Positions 25,582 to 35,312 are shown, counted from the first letter of the stretch. The stretch is DNA of 64,000 nucleotides from Streptomyces sp. WAC 01529 (GCF_003945545.1 NZ_CP029617.1:3545001-3609000), one strand, 5' to 3'. Program-made: numbers and translations. Notes: generated by a model not told the origin, from the letters alone.

Positions 25582-27807
25582 ATGCTTGGATCGACTCACG
25601 GCACCTTCACCACCGACCCCCGCCGCGCACATGTCGTGGCCTGCGGCGAACTCCCTCCCTCCACCGTCCACGGCAGCGCCCTCACCGCGGACGACCTGGA
25701 CGTCAGCGGCCGGCCGCTGCACGCCGACGTACCCGACCTCGACCGGTTCTTCCGCCCCGAGTCCGTCGCCGTGATCGGCGCCTCGGACGCCGAGGGGCGC
25801 CCCAACGCCGGCATCACCCGGCAGCTCATCGCCTGGGCCGAGCGGGTCGGCGCGCGGCTGCACCCCGTGCACCCCACCCGTCGCTCCGTCCACGGCATCC
25901 CCTGCTCCCCCTCCGTCGCCGACCTGCCCGAACAGGTCGACCTCGCCGTGCTGTTGGTCGCCGACCCGCTGCCGGTGATCGAGCAGCTCGCCGAGGCGAA
26001 GGTGCGCTTCGCCGTCGCCTTCGCCTCCGGGTTCGCCGAGACCGGCGCGGAGGGCGCCGCCGCCCAGGCCCGCCTCGCCGCCGCCGTACACGGCTCGGGC
26101 CTCAGGCTGCTCGGGCCCAACACCAATCTCAACGCTTTCGAGGAGTTCCGCGACGATCTCGAAGGTCCCGCCATCGCGCTGATCACCCAATCCGGCCACC
26201 AGGGCCGCCCCGTCTTCACCCTCCAGGAACTCGGCATCCGCCTCTCCCACTGGGCCCCCACCGGCAACGAGGCCGACCTGGAGACCTCCGACTTCATCTC
26301 CTACTTCGCCGAACGCCCCGAGGTCGGCGCCATCGCCTGCTACGTCGAGGGGCTCAAGGACGGCCGCGCCTTCCTGCTCGCCGCCGACCGCGCGGCCCGG
26401 CAGGGCGTGCCCGTCGTCGCCGTCAAGGTCGGCCGCACCGAGGCCGGCGCCCGCACGGCCGCCTCACACACGGGCAAACTGACCGGCGCCGACGCCGTGG
26501 TGGACGCGGCGATGCGGCAGTTCGGCGTGATCCGCGTCGACGGGCTCGACGAACTCCAGGCCACCTCCGCCCTGTTGGCCCGGGCCCGCAGGCCGTCGGC
26601 CGAGGGCGTCGCCGTGTATTCGATCTCGGGTGGCACGGGCGCGCACTTCGCGGACCTGGCGACCGAGGCGGGCCTCACCCTGCCCACGCTCTCCGCCGCC
26701 AGGCAGGCGGAGCTGCACCAGTGGATACCGGAGTATCTGAACGTCGCCAACCCCGTCGACAACGGCGGCCACCCCGTGGGCGACTGGCGCGGCCGCAGGA
26801 TCATCGACGCGATCCTCGACGATCCGCAGGTGGGCGTGGTCATCTGCCCCATCACCGGGCCCTTCCCGCCGATGAGCGACAAGCTCGCGCAGGACCTCGT
26901 GGACGCGGCGGAGGAGACGGACAAGCTGGTGTGCGTGGTGTGGGGCTCGCCCGTCGGCACCGAGGACGCCTACCGCCGTACGCTCCTCGGCTCCTCGCGC
27001 GTCGCCACCTTCCGCACCTTCGCCAACTGCATCACGGCGGTACGCGCCTATCTGGACCACCACCGCTTCACCACCGGCTACCGATCCCCCTTCGACGAGG
27101 CGCCGCGCACCCCCTCCCCCTCCTTCCGCAAGGCGCAGGCCCTGATGACGCCCGGCCAGCAGCTGAGCGAGTACGCGGCGAAACAGCTGCTGCGCGCGTA
27201 CGGGATTCGCGTACCGCGTGAGCAGTTGGTGACCAGCGCGGCGGCGGCCGTCCGCGCGGCCGGGCTCGTCGGCTACCCGGTGGTCATGAAGGCCTCGGGG
27301 GCCCGGATCGCGCACAAGACCGAGCTGGGCCTGGTGAAGATCGGCCTGACCTCGGCGAGCCAGGTGCGGGACGCCTATCGGGAGCTGACGGACATCGCCC
27401 GCTACGAGGACGTGCCGCTGGACGGTGTCCTCGTCTGCCAGATGGTCGAGCGGGGCGTCGAGATGGTCGTCGGCGTCGCCCAGGACCCCCTCTTCGGGCC
27501 GACCGTGACGGTCGGGCTCGGCGGCGTGCTCGTCGAGGTCCTTCGGGACGTGGCCGTACGGGTGCCGCCCTTCGGGGAGGACCAGGCGAAGGCGATGCTC
27601 CGCGAGCTGCGGGGGCGCGCCCTGCTGGACGGGGTGCGGGGGGCGGCGCCCGCGGATGTCGACGCGCTCGTCGAGGTCGTGCTGCGCGTGGAGCGGCTCG
27701 CGCTCGAACTGGGCGGTTCGCTCGCGGAGCTGGACATCAATCCGCTGATGGTGCTGCCGCGGGGGCAAGGCGCGGTGGCTCTCGACGCGTTCGCCGTCTG
27801 CCGGTGA
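25582..27807 (+). CDS. ADP-forming-type acyl-CoA synthetase (acetate-CoA ligase family)
   Basis: 741 residues. The N-terminal CoA-binding domain has FFRPESVAVIGASDAEGRPN (about 55-75). A succinyl-CoA-ligase-like domain follows, with a histidine-bearing SHTGKLTGADAV segment and YSISGGTGAHFADLA. The C-terminal ATP-grasp subdomain starts near 530 (SEYAAKQLLRAYGIRVPREQ, then GYPVVMKASGARIAHKTELG) and ends LAELDINPLMVLP. All domains of the NDP-forming acyl-CoA synthetase family are in one chain. It may activate a short- or odd-chain acid released by the pathway. It is preceded by two operator boxes and followed by an enoyl-CoA hydratase gene. Confidence 0.87.
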   Translation: MLGSTHGTFTTDPRRAHVVACGELPPSTVHGSALTADDLDVSGRPLHADVPDLDRFFRPESVAVIGASDAEGRPNAGITRQLIAWAERVGARLHPVHPTRRSVHGIPCSPSVADLPEQVDLAVLLVADPLPVIEQLAEAKVRFAVAFASGFAETGAEGAAAQARLAAAVHGSGLRLLGPNTNLNAFEEFRDDLEGPAIALITQSGHQGRPVFTLQELGIRLSHWAPTGNEADLETSDFISYFAERPEVGAIACYVEGLKDGRAFLLAADRAARQGVPVVAVKVGRTEAGARTAASHTGKLTGADAVVDAAMRQFGVIRVDGLDELQATSALLARARRPSAEGVAVYSISGGTGAHFADLATEAGLTLPTLSAARQAELHQWIPEYLNVANPVDNGGHPVGDWRGRRIIDAILDDPQVGVVICPITGPFPPMSDKLAQDLVDAAEETDKLVCVVWGSPVGTEDAYRRTLLGSSRVATFRTFANCITAVRAYLDHHRFTTGYRSPFDEAPRTPSPSFRKAQALMTPGQQLSEYAAKQLLRAYGIRVPREQLVTSAAAAVRAAGLVGYPVVMKASGARIAHKTELGLVKIGLTSASQVRDAYRELTDIARYEDVPLDGVLVCQMVERGVEMVVGVAQDPLFGPTVTVGLGGVLVEVLRDVAVRVPPFGEDQAKAMLRELRGRALLDGVRGAAPADVDALVEVVLRVERLALELGGSLAELDINPLMVLPRGQGAVALDAFAVCR

Positions 27808-27931
27808 AGGGGAGCGCGAGGCGCCGCCCCGCGACGGACCCGCGACCACGCGACGCGTCAGTGCCGCCCACACCCCCGCCCGCACTCCCGTCCACACCCC
27901 CGCGCCGCGCCTCACATAACGGAGCCACCCC

Positions 27932-28768
27932 ATGACGACCTCCCCCTCGGCCCGCGACGAAGCTTCCGATCCCCTCGACTCATTGATACTTCACGCCACT
28001 GACAACGGCGTCTCGTGGATCACGCTCAACCGCCCCGACGCCATGAACGCCGTCACCTGGGACCAGCGCGAACGCCTCATCTCACTGCTCGGCGAGGCCT
28101 CCGGCGACCCCGCCGTACGGGCCGTCGTGATCACCGCCACCGGCAAGGGCTTCTGCGCGGGCGCCGACCTGCGCACCGCTCCCGCCCCCGCCACCGGCGA
28201 ACGCGTGGCCGGTGACGTGGCCCGCACCATCAGACAGGGCGCCCAGCGCCTGATCTCCGCCGTCCTGGACTGCGAGAAGCCGGTGATCGCCGCCGTGAAC
28301 GGCACCGCGGCCGGTATCGGGGCCCACCTCGCGTTCGCCTGCGATCTCGTGATCGCCGCCGAACCGGCCAGGTTCATCGAGGTGTTCGTGCGCCGCGGCC
28401 TCGTACCGGACGGCGGCGGCGCGTATCTGCTGGCGCGTCTCGTCGGGCCGCAGCGGGCCAAGGAGCTGATGTTCTTCGGGGACTCGGTCTCGGCCGCCGA
28501 CGCCGAACGGCTCGGTCTCGTCAACCGCGTCGTACCGGCCGACGAGCTGGAGAAGACGGCACGGGAGTGGGCCGAGCGCTTGGCCGCGGGGCCGACCCGC
28601 GCCCTCGCCCTCACCAAGCAGCTCGTCAACGCCTCCCTGGACTCGGACCGCGCCACCGCCTTCGCGGCCGAGGCGAACGCCCAGGAGATCAACATGACCA
28701 CGGCCGACGCGAACGAAGGCGTCGCCTCCTTCGTGGAGCGCCGCGCCCCCTCCTACCGGGGCCGCTGA
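27932..28768 (+). CDS. Enoyl-CoA hydratase
   Basis: 278 residues with a complete crotonase fold: WITLNRPDAMNAVTWDQRER, the oxyanion-hole segments GKGFCAGADLRT and AAVNGTAAGIGAHLAFACDL, FVRRGLVPDGGGAYLLARLV and GLVNRVVPADELE. It is codirectional with the acyl-CoA synthetase 124 nt upstream. It would hydrate the 2-enoyl-CoA made by one of the island's dehydrogenases. Confidence 0.88.
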   Translation: MTTSPSARDEASDPLDSLILHATDNGVSWITLNRPDAMNAVTWDQRERLISLLGEASGDPAVRAVVITATGKGFCAGADLRTAPAPATGERVAGDVARTIRQGAQRLISAVLDCEKPVIAAVNGTAAGIGAHLAFACDLVIAAEPARFIEVFVRRGLVPDGGGAYLLARLVGPQRAKELMFFGDSVSAADAERLGLVNRVVPADELEKTAREWAERLAAGPTRALALTKQLVNASLDSDRATAFAAEANAQEINMTTADANEGVASFVERRAPSYRGR

Positions 28769-28781
28769 ACAGCCGCGCTAA

Positions 28782-28814
28782 TCCCGCGCCAGCCTCTAGT
28801 CCCGCGCCAGCCTC
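28782..28814. repeat. Duplicated 3' end of the downstream minus-strand gene
   Basis: TCCCGCGCCAGCCTC at 28782 and again at 28800. The second copy encodes the end of the membrane protein (RLARD) and the first lies just past its stop, as with the VOC gene at 15.4 kb. Confidence 0.75.
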
Positions 28815-29767
28815 ACGATGTCCGGCGAATCCGGGTGCCCGAGCAGCACGAACAGTTCCGGACGCGCCTCCGTGCCGCCGACGGTCCACGCCTGTGCGTC
28901 GCCGTCCCCGCAGCCGCCCGCCTCTGCCTCCGCCTCCAGGACGACGGCCGGGCGATCGCCGTAGGGAGCGCTGCCCACCGTCCACGTGCCTCCGCCGTCG
29001 CAGCGGGCCAACCTCTCGGTGTCGTACGAGCTTCCCGTCCCGCCCTCGTAGGGAAGCCCGTCGAAGACCGCCCGCCCGCTCCCGTACAGCCGCAGCGACG
29101 CGCCCCCGTCCCCCCGCCACACGCCGGTGAACTGTTCGACGGAGAGTCGCGGCGGCTCGTACTCCTTGATGAGGCCCGTCGCCGTGCCCACGAGGGCGGT
29201 GGCGAAGAGCAGCGCGCACGCGCCGAGCGAGGCGAGGCCCGACAGGATCCACACCTTGCGCAGGGGGCGGCCGAGGCGTTCCGCGCGCCGTCGGCAGTAC
29301 GCGATGTTCAGCGCGGGCAGCACCCCGCTCGCCGCGATCCACAGCGCGGGCCCCGAGAAGGGGACGCCCAGCGCGGCGAAGCAGCCCGCCCACGCGGCGC
29401 CGACCGGCAGCAGGCAGGCGAGCGACCAGGCCCACTGCGGACCGCGGCCGAGGCGTGCGGCGGCCAGGCGGCCGAGCCGGTCGGCGGGCAGGGTGACGGC
29501 GGCGGAGTGCAGCAGGCCCACGACCGGCAGCAGGAGCGGCGCGAAGAGGACGGCGCAGGCCAGGCCGAGGGCGGGGCCGCCCGCCCCGTAGTTGTCGTCG
29601 TCGAGCGTGAGCAGGAGGGCCACCATCCCGGCCACCGGCAGCTGCGCCGCGCTCGCCGCCCCGGCGGCCCGCCACCGTATGCCGCCCTCCGCGGCCCCAC
29701 CGCTGCCCCCGACCCCGGCCCCGGCCCCGGCCCCGACCCCAGCCTTCCTGGCATTCCCCCAGCTCAT
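28796..29767 (-). CDS. Membrane protein of unknown function
   Basis: About 323 residues. A Gly/Ala-rich N-terminus is followed by about five or six hydrophobic segments (e.g. ALGLACAVLFAPLLLPVVGL, SLACLLPVGAAWAGCFAALG, GLASLGACALLFATALVG). A C-terminal extracytoplasmic domain of about 120 residues carries two Cys (ARCDGGG, GGCGDGD) and FTGVWRGDGGASLRLYGSGR. No enzyme motif is recognised. ATG 29767 is preferred, since an upstream extension adds only basic residues. It is divergent from the flavin reductase. Confidence 0.65.
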   Translation of the reverse strand: MSWGNARKAGVGAGAGAGVGGSGGAAEGGIRWRAAGAASAAQLPVAGMVALLLTLDDDNYGAGGPALGLACAVLFAPLLLPVVGLLHSAAVTLPADRLGRLAAARLGRGPQWAWSLACLLPVGAAWAGCFAALGVPFSGPALWIAASGVLPALNIAYCRRRAERLGRPLRKVWILSGLASLGACALLFATALVGTATGLIKEYEPPRLSVEQFTGVWRGDGGASLRLYGSGRAVFDGLPYEGGTGSSYDTERLARCDGGGTWTVGSAPYGDRPAVVLEAEAEAGGCGDGDAQAWTVGGTEARPELFVLLGHPDSPDIVRLARD

Positions 29768-29818
29768 AGGCCCGAAGATACGTGTGGTGCGAGAGGGGTT
29801 CCGTCCCGCCCTTCCCAT

Positions 29819-29833
29819 CTGACGGGCCGTCAG
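29819..29833. promoter_or_regulatory. Catabolic operator box 7 (CTGACGGGCCGTCAG)
   Basis: Perfect palindrome ending five nt before the ATG of the flavin reductase gene at 29839, again leaving no room for an RBS. Confidence 0.72.
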
Positions 29834-29838
29834 CTTCA

Positions 29839-30465
29839 ATGGTCGTCGTGATGGGACACGCAGGGATGGCGGCCACCGCCGTCCGATACCTCAGGTCGGT
29901 CGGGGCGCCCACCACGGGCCCCGTCGAAGCACTGCCCCGCCCCGAGCTGCGGGCGGTCGGTGACGACGAGCGGGCGCCGCTCGACCCGGCGGAGTTCCGG
30001 CGCGTCCTCGGGAACTTCGCGACGGGCGTCACCGTCATCACGGCCCCGCCCCGCACACCGGACGAGGCACCCGCCGGCTTCGCCTGCCAGTCCTTCTCCT
30101 CGCTCTCCCTCGACCCGCCCCTGGTCTCCTTCATGGTGGCGCGTACGTCGACGACGTGGCCGCGCATCGCACGCGCGGGCGTCTTCTGCGTCAACATCCT
30201 CGGCGCCGACCAGGGCGGACTCTGCCGGGGCTTCGCGGTGAGCGGCGCCGACAAGTTCGCCGGGGTGGCCTACGACGCGGCGCCGGTCTCCGGGTCGCCG
30301 CGCCTGGCGGGCGCCCCCGCCTGGATCGACTGCACGGTCCACGCCGTGCACACCGGCGGCGACCACCTCATCGTGGTGGGCCGGGTGGACGCGCTCGGCA
30401 CCGCCGACACGGACGCCGGGCCGCTCCTCTTCCACCGGGGCGGGTTCGGCCGCCTCACCCACTGA
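29839..30465 (+). CDS. Flavin reductase family protein
   Basis: 208 residues. The split-barrel FMN/FAD reductase motifs are EFRRVLGNFATGVTVIT, ACQSFSSLSLDPPLVSFMV, VFCVNILGADQ and a GDHLIVVGRVDAL strand. These enzymes supply reduced flavin to two-component monooxygenases, as HsaB does in steroid degradation. No oxygenase partner of the HsaA type is adjacent. An operator box ends five nt before the start. It overlaps the convergent transporter gene by 11 nt. Confidence 0.87.
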   Translation: MVVVMGHAGMAATAVRYLRSVGAPTTGPVEALPRPELRAVGDDERAPLDPAEFRRVLGNFATGVTVITAPPRTPDEAPAGFACQSFSSLSLDPPLVSFMVARTSTTWPRIARAGVFCVNILGADQGGLCRGFAVSGADKFAGVAYDAAPVSGSPRLAGAPAWIDCTVHAVHTGGDHLIVVGRVDALGTADTDAGPLLFHRGGFGRLTH

Positions 30466-31765
30466 CGGCCAGGGTCTTGTCCGCCGCCCCACGCCGTATC
30501 ACCAGCGCCATCAGCGCCGCCGCCGCGCACAGCGCCCCGGAGGCGTACCAGATCACGTCGTACGACCCGAAGGTGTCCCGCACGACACCCCCCGCGAACG
30601 CCACGATCGCGGCGCCCACCTGGTGCGAGGCCAGCACCCAGCCGAAGACGATCGCGCTGTCGTCGCCGTAGTGCTCGCGGCACAGGGCGAGGGTCGGCGG
30701 GACGGTCGCGACCCAGTCGAGGCCGTAGAAGACGATGAAGAAGAGCATCGGCGGGTTGACGTTCGGGGCGAGCAGGATCGGCAGGAAGAGCAGCGAGACG
30801 CCGCGCAGCGCGTAGTACACGGCGAGCAGGCGCCGCGCCTCGAAGCGGTCCGTGAGCCAGCCGGAGGCGATCGTTCCGACGATGTCGAAGACGCCGATGA
30901 CGGCGAGCAGCCAGGCGGCGGTCGGGACGGACATGCCGTGGTCGTGCGCGGCGGGCACGAAGTGGGTCTGGATCAGGCCGTTCGTGGAGGCCCCGCAGAT
31001 CGCGAAGCTCCCCGCCAGCAGCCAGAACGGCCCGGTGCGGGCGGCCTTGAAGAGCACGGTCATCGTGCGCCGGGCGGCGCCCTTGACGGGCGGCGGCTTC
31101 GCGACGAACTCCTTCGCCCCGTACGGCTTCAGGCCGACGTCCGCCGGGTGGTCGCGCAGCAGCAGCCATACGAAGGGGACGACCACCAGCGCGGCGAGCG
31201 CGACCGTCACGGCCGCCGGACGCCACTGATAATTGTCGACGATCCAGGCGAGCAGCGGCAGGAAGATCAGCTGGCCGGAGGCGGAGGCGGCCGTGAGGAT
31301 GCCGGTGACCAGGCCGCGCCGCTCGGTGAACCACCGGTTGGTGACGGTGGCGGCGAAGGCGAGCGCCATCGAACCGGAGCCGAGCCCGACGAGCAGCCCC
31401 CAGCACAGCAGCAGCTGCCAGGCCGAGTCCATCCAGACGGTGAGGCCGGACCCGACGGCGATCACGATCAGGGCGACCGCGACGACCCTGCGGATACCGA
31501 AGCGGTCCATCAGCGCGGCGGCGAACGGCGCGGTGAGCCCGTACAGCGCGAGGTTGATGGAGACCGCGAGCCCGATCGTCCCGCGCGACCAGCCGAAGTC
31601 GTCGTGCAGCGGGTCGATGAGCAGGCTCGGCAGGGAGCGGAACGCGGCGGCACCGATGATCGTCACGAAGGTGACGGCGGCGACGAACCACGCGCGGTGG
31701 ATACGGGAGGTGCGGCGGGGAGGTGCGGGGGTGGTCCGCGCGGGCGGCTCGGTTGTCTGGGTCAC
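30455..31765 (-). CDS. MFS transporter (oxalate/formate antiporter-like)
   Basis: About 436 residues with twelve predicted membrane segments in two halves. MFS loop motifs include LMDRFGIRRVV after TM2 and a related WLTDRFEARRLL after TM8. A cytoplasmic loop of about 40 residues separates the halves. GTG 31765 (MTQTTEPPAR...) is the likely start; ATG 31792 is possible. It lies next to the flavin reductase and may move the island's substrate, but no operator box precedes it. Confidence 0.82.
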   Translation of the reverse strand: MTQTTEPPARTTPAPPRRTSRIHRAWFVAAVTFVTIIGAAAFRSLPSLLIDPLHDDFGWSRGTIGLAVSINLALYGLTAPFAAALMDRFGIRRVVAVALIVIAVGSGLTVWMDSAWQLLLCWGLLVGLGSGSMALAFAATVTNRWFTERRGLVTGILTAASASGQLIFLPLLAWIVDNYQWRPAAVTVALAALVVVPFVWLLLRDHPADVGLKPYGAKEFVAKPPPVKGAARRTMTVLFKAARTGPFWLLAGSFAICGASTNGLIQTHFVPAAHDHGMSVPTAAWLLAVIGVFDIVGTIASGWLTDRFEARRLLAVYYALRGVSLLFLPILLAPNVNPPMLFFIVFYGLDWVATVPPTLALCREHYGDDSAIVFGWVLASHQVGAAIVAFAGGVVRDTFGSYDVIWYASGALCAAAALMALVIRRGAADKTLAVSG

Positions 31766-31836
31766 GTCATCCAGAATCCGCACCCGGATCATCCGGAACG
31801 AGTGGCCCGGGGGACATGGTTCGCTAGGATCGGGAC

Positions 31837-32892
31837 ATGGCCGATCCCGAGGGTCCCGACGCCCTTCCGCCCCGTTCGCCCGGGTCGAACCAGCCACTCC
31901 GGTCGCCCAGTCCGCCCCGGCACCGGGTCGTCGTCCTCGCCCTGGACGGCGTGATCCCCTTCGAACTGGGCATCCCGCAACGCATCTTCGGCCTCGCCCG
32001 CGACGCGGAGGCCCGCCCGCTCTACGAGGTCGTGACCTGCTCGGTGCGGCCGCCGGGACCGGTCCGCTCGGACGCCGACTTCGCGATCCTCGTCGAACAC
32101 GGCCCCGAGGCGCTGGCCACCGCGGACACGGTCGTGGTCCCCGCGTCGTACGAACTGGGGCCGGTCTACGAGGAGGGGCGGCTCACCGGCGAACTGGCCG
32201 CCGCGCTCTCCCGCGTCAGGCCGGGCACCCGCATGGTCTCGATCTGCACGGGCGGGTACGTCCTGGCCGCCGCGGGCCTGCTCGACGGCCGCCCGGCGAC
32301 CACGCACTGGGCATCGGCCGCGCACTTCCAGGAGCTGTTCCCGCGGATCAGGGTCGACGCGGACGTGCTCTTCATCGACGACGGCGATGTCCTCACCTCG
32401 GCGGGCGTGGCCGCGGGCGTCGACCTCTGCGTCCACCTCGTACGCCGTGACCACGGCACCGCGGTCGCCAACGACGTGGCCCGCCGCACCGTCGTACCGC
32501 CCCACCGCGACGGCGGGCAGGCCCAGTACATCCAGCGGCCCGTGCCCGAGCCGCAGCTGGCGACGACGCGGGTGGCGAGGGCCTGGGCGCTCGCCCGCCT
32601 CGACCAGCCGCTGCAACTGCGCGACATGGCCGCGCAGGAGGCGATGTCCGTACGTACGTTCACGCGCCGCTTCCGCGAGGAGGTGGGCGTCAGCGCCGGC
32701 CAGTGGCTCACGCAGCAACGCGTCGACCGGGCACGGCACTTGCTGGAGTCCAGCGACCTCTCCGTCGACCAGGTGGCGCGGGAGGCGGGGTTCGGCACGG
32801 CCCAGTCGATGCGGCAGCACCTACAGGCCGCGCTCGGCGTCACCCCCACCACATACCGGCGTACGTTCCGCGCGGTCGCCGCCACCGGCTGA
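31837..32892 (+). CDS. GlxA-type transcriptional regulator (DJ-1/PfpI domain plus AraC HTH)
   Basis: 351 residues. The DJ-1/PfpI-like domain (about 30-205) has VVVLALDGVIPFELGIPQRI and the nucleophile-elbow region MVSICTGGYVLAAAGLLDGR. The C-terminal AraC tandem HTH (about 245-345) has MAAQEAMSVRTFTRRFREEV and VDQVAREAGFGTAQSMRQHL. It is divergent from the MFS transporter (31765), which it may regulate. Its last 72 nt overlap the convergent MFS gene. Confidence 0.9.
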   Translation: MADPEGPDALPPRSPGSNQPLRSPSPPRHRVVVLALDGVIPFELGIPQRIFGLARDAEARPLYEVVTCSVRPPGPVRSDADFAILVEHGPEALATADTVVVPASYELGPVYEEGRLTGELAAALSRVRPGTRMVSICTGGYVLAAAGLLDGRPATTHWASAAHFQELFPRIRVDADVLFIDDGDVLTSAGVAAGVDLCVHLVRRDHGTAVANDVARRTVVPPHRDGGQAQYIQRPVPEPQLATTRVARAWALARLDQPLQLRDMAAQEAMSVRTFTRRFREEVGVSAGQWLTQQRVDRARHLLESSDLSVDQVAREAGFGTAQSMRQHLQAALGVTPTTYRRTFRAVAATG

Positions 32893-34146
32893 GCCGGCGC
32901 TCGCTTCCGTACCGCCCGCTTCCGCTTCCGCTTCCGCTTTGGTGTCCGTGGCCGCTTTCGTGTCCGTGGCCGCTTTCGTGTCCGTCGGTGTCAGTGGCTT
33001 CACCTCGCCCAGGACGCCGATCACGGTCAGCAGGACGCCGAGGCCGACGCCCGCCAGGATCGCCGTGGACGGCGACACGACGTTCAGCAGCCCGCCCGCC
33101 AGCGAACCGCTCGCCGCGTATCCGGCGCCCACGGCCGCGTACATCACCGAGTAGCCCGCGGCGAGGGCGCTGGGGGGCAGCACCTCGCGCAGCGACAGGT
33201 TCCGGGTGAGCATCGCCCCGGCCTGTAGTACGCCCGCCATGCCCAGGACCGCGAGGAGCCACGCCACGCTCGGCACCACGGCGACCAGGGCGAGGCACCC
33301 GGAGACGGCGAACATCAGCACCATGCTCTGCGTGCGCAGCCGCCCCGGCCAGGTGCGCAGCCCGTAGACGAACGACCCGATCGCGGAGCCCACCGCGAGA
33401 CCGGCCAGCAGGGGGCCCGCCCAGCCCACGCCGATGCCGCGCTGCTCCAGGAGCGCGGGCAGCACCAGTTCGGCGAGGGCGAGCATCGAGAGGCTGGCCG
33501 CGCCCGTCACGAAGATCGGCCAGGCGCGGGCCAGGATCCGCGCCATGGACTCGCCGCCGCGGTCGCCCGCGTCCGACCGCCATCCCTCGGGCAGCATCCA
33601 CAGCCCCGCCACGGAGGCGGCCATCAGCACGCCGGCCAACACCAGGGGCAGCGGCGGGGATACGCCGAGCGCTAGGCCGGTCACGGCGGCGGGCGCGACC
33701 GCCCATATGCCGAAGGTCAGTATCGACTCCACGGACAGGGCCTGGGCGACGGCCTTCTCCGGGACGACGCCGGTCAGCAGCGCGCGGAGGCCGCCGGGGG
33801 CGGCGGCGGGGGCGGCTCCCGCGAGGAAGGCGAGGGCGCCGAGGGCCACGGGGGGTGCGTCCGGCAGCAGGCCCAGTGCCGTGAACGCCAGCGCGCCTAC
33901 GGCGAGGCCCGCGGCCAGTTGCGGGCGGGCACGCTCCGGGCGCATGCGCATGCCCAGCAGGGGGGCGCCGACGATCTCGCCGATCACGTATACGGCGGCG
34001 AGGACCGCGCCCAGGGCGTAGCCGCCGGGGCGTTCTCTTGTCAGGAAGACCAGGGCGAGGGGGGCGGCGGCCACGGGCATTCTCGCGGCGATCGCCACGG
34101 TTGCCCAGCGGACTACTTCTCCGGACATGACCTCGCGGTAGCTCAT
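32821..34146 (-). CDS. MFS transporter with charged repeat tail
   Basis: 441 residues and about ten to twelve hydrophobic segments (VAIAARMPVAAAPLALVFL, LAAVYVIGEIVGAPLLGMRM, IFVTGAASLSMLALAELVLP, VMYAAVGAGYAASGSLAGGL). The C-terminal tail contains three TDTKA(A/E) repeats, visible as a tandem DNA repeat at about 32.94-32.98 kb, and overlaps the end of the glxA-type gene. Such genes resemble predicted drug exporters. Substrate unknown. Confidence 0.78.
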   Translation of the reverse strand: MSYREVMSGEVVRWATVAIAARMPVAAAPLALVFLTRERPGGYALGAVLAAVYVIGEIVGAPLLGMRMRPERARPQLAAGLAVGALAFTALGLLPDAPPVALGALAFLAGAAPAAAPGGLRALLTGVVPEKAVAQALSVESILTFGIWAVAPAAVTGLALGVSPPLPLVLAGVLMAASVAGLWMLPEGWRSDAGDRGGESMARILARAWPIFVTGAASLSMLALAELVLPALLEQRGIGVGWAGPLLAGLAVGSAIGSFVYGLRTWPGRLRTQSMVLMFAVSGCLALVAVVPSVAWLLAVLGMAGVLQAGAMLTRNLSLREVLPPSALAAGYSVMYAAVGAGYAASGSLAGGLLNVVSPSTAILAGVGLGVLLTVIGVLGEVKPLTPTDTKAATDTKAATDTKAEAEAEAGGTEASAGSAGGGDRAERTPVCGGGDAERGL

Positions 34147-34259
34147 GTCCCGAATTTAGTGCCGCCCACTGACAAGTGGCCCGGAGCCTGCGTCCCGCAA
34201 GGGTCTTTCCCACCCACCCACCCGTTTACCCCGCGCTGCCCCCGCCCCGTAGAAGCCCC

Positions 34260-35312
34260 TCAAAACGTCAGCACCGCCCGTGCCACCCTCCCCGCCTTCG
34301 CCTCCGCCATCGCCTTCGTGAAGTCCTCCATCGCGTACGTGGCCGTCACCAGTTCGTCCAGGAGCAGGTGGCCCGACCGGTACATCTGCGCGTACAGCGC
34401 GAAGTCCCTCTGCGGCTGTGAGCTGCCGTAGCGGCACCCCAGTACCGCCTTGTCCAGGAAGAGGGACGCCACCACGAAAGACGCCTCCGCCGTCGCGCCC
34501 GGCATGCCGAGCAGTACCGCCTGACCGTGCCGGTCCAGGAGGTCCACCGCCTCCCGGACCAGCGCGACCCGGCCCACGCACTCAAACGCGTGGTCGACTC
34601 CCCGGGGCAGCACCTCCCTGACCCCTTCCGTGGACGGGAAGAAGTGCGTGGCCCCGAACTGCCGGGCCACCGCCTCCTTCGCGGGGTTCGCGTCGACGGC
34701 CACGACGGTCCCGGCCCCGGCCATGCGCGCCCCCTGCAACACGTTGAGCCCGATGCCCCCCGCCCCGATGACGGCCACGGAGTCCCCGGGCCCGACCTTG
34801 GCCCGGTTCAGCACCGCCCCCACCCCCGTCACCACCGCGCATCCGATCAGCGCGGCGGACGTCAGCGGGATGTCGTCCGGGATCCTCACGGCCTGCACCG
34901 CCTTGACGAGGGTCCGCTCGGCGAAGGCGGAGTTGGCCGCGAACTGGTACACCGGCTCGCCGCCCCGCGAGAACGGCCGGTCCGGACGCCCGATGGCCTC
35001 GCGGCACATCGTCGGCCGCCCCCGCCCGCACTCGGCGCAGGCACCGCAGTTGGCGATGGTGGAGAGCGCCACGTGGTCCCCGGGCGCCACATGCGTCACC
35101 CCGGGCCCCACCGCCTCCACCACACCCGCCCCCTCGTGCCCCAGCACCACCGGCACCGGAAACGGAATGGTCCCGTCGATCACGGACAGATCGCTGTGGC
35201 ACAGCCCGGCGGCGGCCACCCCGACCAGCACCTCCCCGGGCCCCGGATCACGTATCTCCAGGTCGTCCACGACCTCGACCCGCCGCCCGTCGAACACGAC
35301 ACCCCTCACCAT
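34260..35312 (-). CDS. Zinc-dependent alcohol dehydrogenase
   Basis: About 350 residues. Catalytic-zinc ligands lie in AAGLCHSDLSVIDG (Cys/His) and GHEGAGVVEAVG. The structural zinc lobe is NCGACAECGRGRPTMC with four Cys. The NAD site is VAVIGAGGIGLNVLQGARMA (about residue 180). It resembles class III/mycothiol-type and terpene-alcohol dehydrogenases. ATG 35312 (GAGG upstream) is chosen; an in-frame ATG at 35330 is almost identical in context because the sequence is duplicated there. It lies downstream of the FadE and SDR genes and probably oxidises an alcohol intermediate. Confidence 0.86.
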   Translation of the reverse strand: MVRGVVFDGRRVEVVDDLEIRDPGPGEVLVGVAAAGLCHSDLSVIDGTIPFPVPVVLGHEGAGVVEAVGPGVTHVAPGDHVALSTIANCGACAECGRGRPTMCREAIGRPDRPFSRGGEPVYQFAANSAFAERTLVKAVQAVRIPDDIPLTSAALIGCAVVTGVGAVLNRAKVGPGDSVAVIGAGGIGLNVLQGARMAGAGTVVAVDANPAKEAVARQFGATHFFPSTEGVREVLPRGVDHAFECVGRVALVREAVDLLDRHGQAVLLGMPGATAEASFVVASLFLDKAVLGCRYGSSQPQRDFALYAQMYRSGHLLLDELVTATYAMEDFTKAMAEAKAGRVARAVLTF

